This document shows, piece by piece, positions 57,800 through 64,000 of a DNA stretch of 64,000 nt. Each line of letters opens with the position of its first letter. Position 1 is the stretch's first letter. The stretch is from CAG-177 sp003514385 (GTDB lineage: Bacteria; Bacillota; Clostridia; Oscillospirales; Acutalibacteraceae), in NCBI GenBank assembly GCA_051920445.1, contig JBPPLN010000001.1, forward strand, positions 1,364,001 to 1,428,000, given 5' to 3'. The notes under the pieces were generated by a model that saw only the letters and a list, made by a program, of their open reading frames with translations, was not told the DNA's origin and made no database searches. A program made the translations under genes and the position numbers.

Positions 57800-59203
57800 T
57801 TACTCGCTGTATCTGTCCGCTATGCTTCTGCCCATGAGCACGCCCATGACGGACGCCATCATCAGACCTCTTGTCCAGCCGCTCGAGTCGCCGAGGCAAT
57901 GGAGACCTCTGACGTTCGTGTCGAAGTTTTCATCCATCTTGATGCGGTTGGAGTAGAACTTGAGCTCGGGGGAGTAGAGTAGCGTCTCCTCCGCGGCGAA
58001 ACCGGGGACAACATAGTCGACAGCCTGGATGAAGTTGATTATGTTGAGCATCGCGCGGTAGGGCATGGCGGCGGTTATGTCGCCCGCGACGGCGTCGGGG
58101 AGAGTGGGTCTGACATTCGAGCGGTCAAGCTCCTTCTGCCATGTGCGCTTTCCGTCGAGGATATCGCCGTAGCGCTGGACGAGAATATGTCCCGCGCCGA
58201 GCATGTTTGTCAGCTCGCCGACCTTCTGTGCGTATTCGATCGGCTGGTTGAACGGCTGATTGAAGTTGTGGGAGCAGAGTATCGCGAGGTTCGTGTTGTT
58301 GCTCTTGAGCTCTTTGTATGAGTGTCCGTTGACAACGGCGAGGTCGTTGTCATAGTTCTCCTGGCTGACAAAGCCGCCGGGATTCTGGCAGAATGTGCGG
58401 ACCTTGTTCTTGAACGGCTTGGGATAGCCTATGAGCTTCGACTCATAGAGAACATCGTTGACCTTCTCCATGACCTCGTTTCTTATCTCAACGCGCACGC
58501 CGATGTCGACCGTGCCGGGCTGATGGGAGATATCATGCTGAGCGCAGAGCTTTTCGAGCCAGTCCGCGCCGCGGCGTCCGGTCGCGATGACCGTGTGATC
58601 CGCGAAGATCTCTATGTTCTCGTCGCCCTTGCGGACATAGACGCCCTTGCACTGGTCGCCCTCAAGAATTATGTTGTCGCACTCGTAGCCGAAGAGCATG
58701 TCAACGCCGTTTTCAATGAGATACTGCTCGATGGCATAGTATATATCCTGCGCCTTCTCGGTGCCGAGGTGGCGTATCGGGCAGTCAACGAGGCGCAGCC
58801 CCGCTTTTATCGCGCGCTTTCTTATCTCCTTGACTTCCTCTTCGCGTCCGACGCCCTCAACATGGGTGTCCGCGCCGAACTCGAGATAGATGCTGTCGGC
58901 ATATTCAATAGTCTTCTGCGCCACATCGTAGCCGATGAGCTCGGGGAGCTGACCGCCGACCTCGGGGCTCAGGGACAGTTTGCCGTCCGAGAACGCACCC
59001 GCGCCGGAGAATCCGGTCGTTATGTGGCAATAGGGCTTGCAGTTGACGCACTTGTTGGTCTTCGATTTGGGGCAGCGGCGCTTTTCAATCGGCTGACCCT
59101 TTTCAACCATCATAATTTTCTTGTTCGCGCCCTTGCGGATAAGCTCAATGGCCGTGAATATTCCGGCAGGGCCCGCGCCGATGATAACTACGTCGTATTT
59201 CAT
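57800..59203 (-). CDS. FAD-dependent dehydrogenase family protein (COG2509-like)
   Basis: 467 residues. FAD-binding GAGPAGIFTAIELIRKGA, then the cysteine-bearing RRCPKSKTNKCVNCKPYCHI, and GFSGAGAFSDGKLSLS, identify the uncharacterised FAD-dependent dehydrogenases. A second glycine motif (VIATGRRGADWLEKL) and a C-terminal LHCLGDSSGWTRGLMMASVM complete the fold. Biochemical function is unknown for the family. It is 16 bases behind folK and is the last gene of the folate operon. Confidence 0.88.
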   Translation of the reverse strand: MKYDVVIIGAGPAGIFTAIELIRKGANKKIMMVEKGQPIEKRRCPKSKTNKCVNCKPYCHITTGFSGAGAFSDGKLSLSPEVGGQLPELIGYDVAQKTIEYADSIYLEFGADTHVEGVGREEEVKEIRKRAIKAGLRLVDCPIRHLGTEKAQDIYYAIEQYLIENGVDMLFGYECDNIILEGDQCKGVYVRKGDENIEIFADHTVIATGRRGADWLEKLCAQHDISHQPGTVDIGVRVEIRNEVMEKVNDVLYESKLIGYPKPFKNKVRTFCQNPGGFVSQENYDNDLAVVNGHSYKELKSNNTNLAILCSHNFNQPFNQPIEYAQKVGELTNMLGAGHILVQRYGDILDGKRTWQKELDRSNVRPTLPDAVAGDITAAMPYRAMLNIINFIQAVDYVVPGFAAEETLLYSPELKFYSNRIKMDENFDTNVRGLHCLGDSSGWTRGLMMASVMGVLMGRSIADRYSE

Positions 59204-59219
59204 TGGTACACCTCGTTCT

Positions 59220-59726
59220 TTATTCGGGAAGAGTTATCTCTTCGTTTATTTTTTCAACGCCGTCCGTGCCGATCTCGTGAAGAGCCGGCAGGAAGAAGAG
59301 TCCGGGCGCTCTGCCGGACGGGAACAGATCGAGCAGCGGAACCATCACGAAAGCGCGCTCGTGTATTCTCGGGTGGGGCAGGGTGAGCAGGAAGCTCTCG
59401 CTCTTCATGCCCTCATAGAGCAGCAGGTCGAGGTCGAGCACGCGCGGTCCGTCTTTTATCGTCCTCACGCGGCCGTAAGCTCCCTCGATGCCGAGGCATG
59501 CGCCGAGCAGCATCTGCGCGGACAGCTCCGTCTCCACTATTATCGCGGCGTTGTAAAACAGCGGCTGCGCCTCATATCCGACCGGACGGGTCTCATAGAC
59601 GTGGGAGTACGCCGTTATTTTCGTCTTTGGCAGGCGGGACAGAGAGCGCACTGCGCCGTTTATGTTCTTCAGTCTGTCCCCCATGTTTGAACCGATACCT
59701 ATAACTGCCTGCATACAGTTTGCCAT
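59220..59726 (-). CDS. folK: 2-amino-4-hydroxy-6-hydroxymethyldihydropteridine pyrophosphokinase
   Basis: 168 residues. The start AVIGIGSNMGDRLKNINGAV, the YETRPVGYEAQPLFYNAAI motif and GPRVLDLDLLLYEG with its metal-binding aspartates, followed by LPHPRIHERAFVMVPL, are all present. It transfers pyrophosphate from ATP to the pterin, just before dihydropteroate synthase. AAAGGA precedes the ATG. Confidence 0.95.
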   Translation of the reverse strand: MANCMQAVIGIGSNMGDRLKNINGAVRSLSRLPKTKITAYSHVYETRPVGYEAQPLFYNAAIIVETELSAQMLLGACLGIEGAYGRVRTIKDGPRVLDLDLLLYEGMKSESFLLTLPHPRIHERAFVMVPLLDLFPSGRAPGLFFLPALHEIGTDGVEKINEEITLPE

Positions 59727-59775
59727 AAAATAACAAGTCCTTTCGATTGATAAATCTTGCCCGTTCTATATTTTT

Positions 59776-60138
59776 TTACTTTCTTTCCCTGTAAATGCTG
59801 ACCGCGGCGAAGCCGAAATCCGCCTTCATCGGCGCGTCCGGCTTTTTGCAGGTCACTCTCACGCCCTCAATGGGCGGAAATTCTTCGAGCAGTGCGTCGG
59901 CGACTCGCCGCGCGGCACGCTCAATGAGCTTGTCCTTCTGCGAGGAAAACACCCTGCGCGCGCATTTTATCATCTGCGCGTAGCTGACGGTGTCTTTTAA
60001 ATCGTCGCTCTCGCCGGCTTTTGAAAGCGGAATATCCGCCTCAATGTCGAGAATGAAGAACTGCCCGTCCTCCTGCTCCTCGGGATTGACTCCGTGATAG
60101 GCGAAGAGGCGAAGCGAATCTATAATTATCTTATCCAC
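59776..60138 (-). CDS. folB: Dihydroneopterin aldolase
   Basis: 120 residues. DSLRLFAYHGVNPEEQEDGQ then FFILDIEAD and the C-terminal VRVTCKKPDAPMKADFGFAA are typical, with the catalytic lysine in KKPDAP. It converts dihydroneopterin to hydroxymethyldihydropterin and glycolaldehyde. It overlaps folP by 8 bases. Confidence 0.95.
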   Translation of the reverse strand: MDKIIIDSLRLFAYHGVNPEEQEDGQFFILDIEADIPLSKAGESDDLKDTVSYAQMIKCARRVFSSQKDKLIERAARRVADALLEEFPPIEGVRVTCKKPDAPMKADFGFAAVSIYRERK

Positions 60139-60967
60139 CGTCTGCCTCCCTGTATATCTTTTTCAGTGCGTCCGCGACGCGCGCCGACTGGACGGCGGAG
60201 AACACATCGTGGGCGCGGATAACATCTGCGCCGTTCAATATGCTCGCCGTGTGCAGCGCCACCGTTCCCGGGTCGCGCTTTGCGGCGTCTGTCTCGCCCG
60301 ATGCCGTGCCGATAACGCGCTTTCGCGACGCGGCGGACATCAGCGCGCTGCCGTCGGTCTTTATCTTTCCGATATCCCTTATCAGGCGCAGGTTGTCCTC
60401 GTAGCTCTTTGCAAAGCCGATTCCCGGGTCGAAGCAGAGGCTGCTCGCCGGTATCCCGTGAGATTTTGCGACCCTCGCGGCTCTGCCGAAAAAGTCAAGC
60501 ACATCGTCGGAGACCCCGTTTTCATAGACGGGGACTGCGTCCGCGCCGGCGGGATTGTGCATGATTATCCATCCCGCGCCGAATTCGCTGACGACCTTCG
60601 CCATCTCGTCGCTTGCTTCCCCGCTGACATCGTTGATTATCTTCGCGCCGTGCGTGAGGGCCGTGCGCGCACATTCGGGATAGAATGTGTCAACGCTTAT
60701 CGGAACGGTTATTCTGCCCTTTAACAGATCGAGCACTGGAATGAGTCTCGCGTTCTCTTCGTCGGCGGAGAGCCTTGTTGAGCCGGGGCGGGTCGACTGC
60801 GCGCCGACATCGATGATATCCGCGCCGAGCGCCTGCATCTCGAGCGCGTGCTCAAGTGCCTTCTGCGGCTCGTCCCATTTGCCGCCGTCCGAAAAAGAAT
60901 CGGGAGTTATATTGAGTATTCCGCACACAAGGGTGTGGGAGGAGGTATCAAAAATAAATCTCTCCAT
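60131..60967 (-). CDS. folP: Dihydropteroate synthase
   Basis: 278 residues. Motifs CGILNITPDSFSDGGKWDEP, IDVGAQSTRPGSTRLSADEE and INDVSGEASDEMAKV, the FDPGIGFAKSYEDN pterin loop and a C-terminal IRAHDV are intact. It joins pterin pyrophosphate to p-aminobenzoate and is the target of sulfonamides. Nine bases separate it from folE. Confidence 0.95.
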   Translation of the reverse strand: MERFIFDTSSHTLVCGILNITPDSFSDGGKWDEPQKALEHALEMQALGADIIDVGAQSTRPGSTRLSADEENARLIPVLDLLKGRITVPISVDTFYPECARTALTHGAKIINDVSGEASDEMAKVVSEFGAGWIIMHNPAGADAVPVYENGVSDDVLDFFGRAARVAKSHGIPASSLCFDPGIGFAKSYEDNLRLIRDIGKIKTDGSALMSAASRKRVIGTASGETDAAKRDPGTVALHTASILNGADVIRAHDVFSAVQSARVADALKKIYREADGG

Positions 60968-60976
60968 AGTATCGCC

Positions 60977-61537
60977 TTATTTTGTCAGAAGTGATATTGC
61001 CTCGGCGCGCGCCCTCGCGTCCGAGCGCATCGTTCCGCGCAGAGCGGAAGTCCTTGTCTGCGCACCCGACGCACGCGCTCCGCGCATCGTCATGCACAGG
61101 TGCTCCGCCTCGATAACGACGGCCACGCCGAGCGGGTCGAGCTGTTCGTCAAGAAAGTCCGCAATCTGCGAAGTGAGCCTCTCCTGAAGCTGCGGTCTGC
61201 GCGCGAAGCTGTCAACTATCCTCGCGAGCTTCGACAGACCGATAACTTTGCCGTCGCGCGGGATATATGCTATATGCGCCCTGCCGATGAACGGCAGAAG
61301 ATGATGCTCGCACATCGAATACATCGGGATGTCGCGGACAATGACCATCTCTTCGTTTTTCTCTTCGTTGAAGAGCTTGACATGGCGCTTCGGGTCGTCC
61401 TCGAGTCCCGAGAAAATCTCTTCATACATTCTGGCGACCCGCGCGGGCGTTTCGACAAGACCCTCTCTGTCAGGATCCTCGCCGACCGCCGCAAGTATCT
61501 CGCGTACAGCCGCCTCGATTCTCTTTTTGTCCATCAT
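60977..61537 (-). CDS. folE: GTP cyclohydrolase I
   Basis: 186 residues from ATG 61537, preceded by GGGGTGA; the next codon (61534) is also ATG. Zinc and substrate motifs DIPMYSMCEHHLLPFIGRAH and AEHLCMTMRGAR are complete. It makes dihydroneopterin triphosphate from GTP, the first step of folate synthesis. First fol gene of folE-folP-folB-folK, 10 bases after the lipoprotein gene. Confidence 0.95.
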   Translation of the reverse strand: MMDKKRIEAAVREILAAVGEDPDREGLVETPARVARMYEEIFSGLEDDPKRHVKLFNEEKNEEMVIVRDIPMYSMCEHHLLPFIGRAHIAYIPRDGKVIGLSKLARIVDSFARRPQLQERLTSQIADFLDEQLDPLGVAVVIEAEHLCMTMRGARASGAQTRTSALRGTMRSDARARAEAISLLTK

Positions 61538-61547
61538 TTCACCCCGG

Positions 61548-62672
61548 TTATACGAGAATAAATTCGATGACACAGTGGGTGTCGTCGGCGATATAATTTA
61601 TCTGCGTTGTTGAAAATCCGCCCTTGCCCGCGTCGGCGATGCTGAGGAGTCTGTAGATCTCCTCTTTTTTCAGCAGACCGTCGAGGGCGCTTTGATAAGC
61701 GTCTTCGGAAGAGAACCTGACGTCGAGCTTGTCGCCCGATTCATGCCCGCCGAACATATTTGAAAGAGCGGTTTTCGTCTCGGCATTGTAGCCGTCGAAC
61801 TGCCTGCCGAGTTTGACGAAATAGTTGCTGTCCGTCGCGGTGCAGCAGGCAGACGCATCGGAAAACGTGTGGGTTTTCAGTATCTCTTCGTCCGTAATAT
61901 TGAAATAGGCATAGCGTTTGTTCTGCGTCACTCCCTCGCCGATGGGATCGTCCCAGGTGAGGTCGAGGTTATACGGCTTGCCGTCGATAAAGACGACATT
62001 CCACATATGTCCCTCGCTCGCGCCGTCCTCGCGCTTCGCCGTGCCGGTGATGACATAGTTTTCTATTCCCGCCTTGTCGAGCAGGAGCTTCGCCGCCTTT
62101 GCGTATCCCTCGCATGAGGCGGAGCCGTTGACGAGCACGCCGTAAGCGGAGCTTGCAATGAGCTTGTCGGAGTCGGTATATCTGCACGAGTCTATTATCG
62201 CGTCGTGGATAAGCAGTTCCTTGTCAAAATCAGAAGTTTCTTTGACTATCTTTGCGCCGAGCTCATCCGCTTTTGTCTGAAGCTCGGCCTTTTTCTGCTC
62301 ATACTCGTCTTTGGTCATGGCGTATTCGCAGCTGAACCAGAACTTGCGGTCTCTCGAGACGAGCATACATTCGCGCCCGAGCATTATCAGCTCCGGGTTG
62401 TCGTACATAACGGCGAGCCAGACTTTTTCGAGCTCTTCGTTGTTGAGCTCGGGAATTTCAATTTCCTCGGGAAACGACTCAATGTCGCGGAGAATGGCGT
62501 TGTATGCGCGTTTCTCGTTCTCGTTAAGCTCGCCGAAGTAGTGCTTGAAGTCGCCGAACGCAGACACTTGTTCGGATGAGGGTATCTCGTTCACCATTTT
62601 CACCGAGCACCCGGTGAATATGAGCGTCAGCGCCAGCAGAAGCGCCGCAGGACACAGAAGCTTTCTTGCCAA
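61548..62672 (-). CDS. Lipoprotein with transglutaminase-like domain
   Basis: 374 residues. The signal peptide ends in a lipobox (LIFTGC), so the protein is lipid-anchored outside. In the middle a transglutaminase/protease-like core has cysteine in NGSASCEGYAKAAKLLLDKA, histidine in ASEGHMWNVVFIDGK and aspartate in YNLDLTWDDP. Related proteins act on peptidoglycan or surface proteins. It sits 10 bases before folE, so folate genes and this surface enzyme seem to share a transcript, which is odd. Confidence 0.85.
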   Translation of the reverse strand: MARKLLCPAALLLALTLIFTGCSVKMVNEIPSSEQVSAFGDFKHYFGELNENEKRAYNAILRDIESFPEEIEIPELNNEELEKVWLAVMYDNPELIMLGRECMLVSRDRKFWFSCEYAMTKDEYEQKKAELQTKADELGAKIVKETSDFDKELLIHDAIIDSCRYTDSDKLIASSAYGVLVNGSASCEGYAKAAKLLLDKAGIENYVITGTAKREDGASEGHMWNVVFIDGKPYNLDLTWDDPIGEGVTQNKRYAYFNITDEEILKTHTFSDASACCTATDSNYFVKLGRQFDGYNAETKTALSNMFGGHESGDKLDVRFSSEDAYQSALDGLLKKEEIYRLLSIADAGKGGFSTTQINYIADDTHCVIEFILV

Positions 62673-62699
62673 ATGACCGCCCCCTTGTTTTATAAACGG

Positions 62700-63587
62700 T
62701 TATTTTCCGCGCTTGCCGGGTGTAACGGTCAGCTCGCCGGCGGAAGAAACGGATGTATATTTTATATCTCCCGCCGCCATCGCGGAGAGAGTGCGCTCAC
62801 AGCGCGAGAAATCGACTATCGATATGTCGGTGTCCAAAGAGTCGATTATCTGCGAGAAATAGTTGCGCCCGGAGGCGAGATAGGTCTTGTTGATATACTG
62901 CGAGAACAGCACGCAGAGCAGTTCGCCCTGCTTCTGCGCTCCGCCGCCCGACGGGGTCAGGCAGTAGCGGAAATATTTGAGCAGCGTCTCGCCCTTGACG
63001 GTCTGGTTGCCGGGCATGAGCGAGAGCGACAGCTCCTTTGTCTTATAGCTTATGCGCTCGGGCACGGATATCTGCGCGCCGGAGAGCACGTTGATGGCAT
63101 TCTTGAACTGATTCGCGGTCGAGACGGCGTATTTGTCCGCGGTGAATCCGCAGAGGGAGTCGACCGCTTTCTTGAGCTCTTTCGAGCCGCCGGTCTTGTA
63201 GTGACCCTTGAGGCTGTCTTTGTTGCCGGAGATATCCACCGAAGTATTCGGATCAAAGGCGCACACGCGCACCTCGCCTGAGTCGAGATCGGCGTTGACC
63301 GCGGCGACAAAATACAGCTCGTCTTTGTCGTCCGAGACGCAGGCGAACATAAATGTTGCCTTGCCGCCGAGCGGCGCGATAGCCTCGTCGGTGCTCCCGT
63401 CGGAGGATTCAACTTCCTTTTCCGGGAACAGGTCGTTCATTGAGAGATGATGCGATTTGAACATATAGGCTACAGAGACGAGGGCAAACGCGAGCAGAAA
63501 GCCGACGAATCCGAGCACGAAAAGCCTTAATTGCTTCGTCTTTTTCTCCTGCGTTGTGCGGAACTTCATTCCCTTTCTTTTCGCCAT
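62700..63587 (-). CDS. LytR-CpsA-Psr-like membrane protein, divergent
   Basis: 295 residues: a basic N-terminus, one transmembrane helix (about residues 22-44) and an outer domain. The segment HYKTGGSKELKKAVDSLCGF, then NQFKNAINVLSGAQISVPER and VKGETLLKYFRYC, follows the order of the LCP domain that attaches wall polymers to peptidoglycan. The usual catalytic arginines are not obvious, so activity is uncertain. It lies 27 bases upstream of the lipoprotein gene. Confidence 0.68.
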   Translation of the reverse strand: MAKRKGMKFRTTQEKKTKQLRLFVLGFVGFLLAFALVSVAYMFKSHHLSMNDLFPEKEVESSDGSTDEAIAPLGGKATFMFACVSDDKDELYFVAAVNADLDSGEVRVCAFDPNTSVDISGNKDSLKGHYKTGGSKELKKAVDSLCGFTADKYAVSTANQFKNAINVLSGAQISVPERISYKTKELSLSLMPGNQTVKGETLLKYFRYCLTPSGGGAQKQGELLCVLFSQYINKTYLASGRNYFSQIIDSLDTDISIVDFSRCERTLSAMAAGDIKYTSVSSAGELTVTPGKRGK

Positions 63588-63601
63588 ACGATCACCTCCG
63601 A

Positions 63602-64000
63602 TTATTTATAAAGTATTGCCGCCGAATATGCGCCGAGCGGGACACTGCGTCCGTCGGCGGCGCTGCCGAAGAGCGTGGATGCGCCCCGCCAGCGTTCGGG
63701 GACAGTGTATTCTATCCCGTGGCAGTTCGCGTTTGCGATTATCAGCGCACTGCACGATTCGGAATTGCGCTCATATGCGATGCAGCCGAGCGCCGAGGAT
63801 ATGCAGTTGAACTCTCCGTCGATAAACGCGGGACAGATATTTCTGATCCTGCCGAGCGTTCTGTAGTGGCCGAGCAGCTCCGCGTTTTCGTTTCCCCAGG
63901 GGAAGCAGGCGCGGTTGAACGGATCTTCGCCGCCCGCGAGCCCGGCCTCGTCGCCGTAATAGACGCAGGGAACGCCTGGGAGCGTGAACTGCAAAACCGA
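63602..64000 (-). CDS. Glycoside hydrolase family 13 enzyme, C-terminal part (truncated by window)
   Basis: The frame is open to the end of the window, so only the last 132 residues are visible. VLQFTLPGVPCVYYGDEAGL is the end of the alpha-amylase barrel, followed by the FPWGNEN region and a beta-sandwich C-terminal domain (ALIIANANCHGIEYTVPERW). It hydrolyses or rearranges alpha-glucans; the precise specificity lies in the missing part. It ends 14 bases before the LCP-like gene on the same strand. Confidence 0.88.
   Translation of the reverse strand, partial: SVLQFTLPGVPCVYYGDEAGLAGGEDPFNRACFPWGNENAELLGHYRTLGRIRNICPAFIDGEFNCISSALGCIAYERNSESCSALIIANANCHGIEYTVPERWRGASTLFGSAADGRSVPLGAYSAAILYK

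Noticed and set aside
58322..59386. Plus-strand open frame opposite the FAD-dependent gene
   Set aside because: Shadow of a protein with clear FAD motifs; no ribosome site.

Overview
This window is a 64 kb piece of a bacterial chromosome at moderate G+C. It most likely comes from an uncultured, gut-type member of class Clostridia (Bacillota), probably in or near Oscillospirales. The evidence is the Firmicutes-style origin neighbourhood (dnaN-yaaA-recF-remB; mnmE-mnmG-rsmG-noc-parA-parB; SRP RNA-dnaX-ybaB-recR), a LuxS/Pfs pair, a FurB-type zinc repressor, canonical SigA-type promoters with AGGAGG-like ribosome sites, and intergenic repeats of a kind common in gut Clostridia. The placement below class level is inference. 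I see no prophage, insertion sequence, CRISPR array or rRNA operon.

Layout. 0-4.8 kb: end of a NUDIX hydrolase, maf and a 2-hydroxyacid dehydrogenase, then an ECF sigma/anti-sigma operon with two small membrane proteins and a VanY-type carboxypeptidase. 5-25 kb: housekeeping genes in mixed orientation (hflX, galE, rsmA, a P-type Ca2+ ATPase, a heterodimeric ABC exporter, cca, a PHP phosphoesterase, a nitroreductase, a phosphoglucomutase, azlCD). 24.7-31.7 kb, all minus strand: acyltransferase-remB-recF-yaaA-dnaN, then recR-ybaB-dnaX-SRP RNA. 32-43 kb, almost all plus strand: nth, an OGG-type glycosylase, birA, a cassette of uncharacterised membrane proteins, zur-znuACB and a second ABC transporter. 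43.7-52.4 kb, plus strand: mnmE, mnmG, rsmG, a Noc-like protein, parA and parB with two perfect parS sites, then another dehydrogenase. 52.9-64 kb: a metallophosphoesterase, a CDF transporter and a YhcH-like protein; luxS-mtnN; tRNA-Thr and tRNA-Tyr; a folate operon (folE-folP-folB-folK plus a FAD protein) behind two envelope proteins; and the end of a GH13 enzyme.

The main result is that the window contains the replication origin in an unusual form. The 237 bp between recR and dnaN hold six exact TTTTCCACA DnaA boxes, two abutting degenerate boxes and a run of five TAG triplets (a DnaA-trio) next to an A+T-rich stretch, but dnaA is absent. A second box cluster lies 5 kb away at 33.87-33.95 kb. 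The genes missing between dnaN and mnmE (dnaA, rpmH, rnpA, yidC, jag) are a contiguous block in the usual Firmicutes order. Transcription runs leftward from dnaN and rightward from mnmE to parB, as expected for genes flanking an origin.

Other points of interest: a sigma factor that seems to start at AUA behind a perfect Shine-Dalgarno; a tiny secreted protein that is little more than a signal peptide plus a sorting-signal-like tail; a multi-hairpin element after tRNA-Tyr; a tRNA promoter inside a perfect inverted repeat; a family of composite palindromic intergenic repeats; and a pair of paralogous membrane proteins of unknown role.
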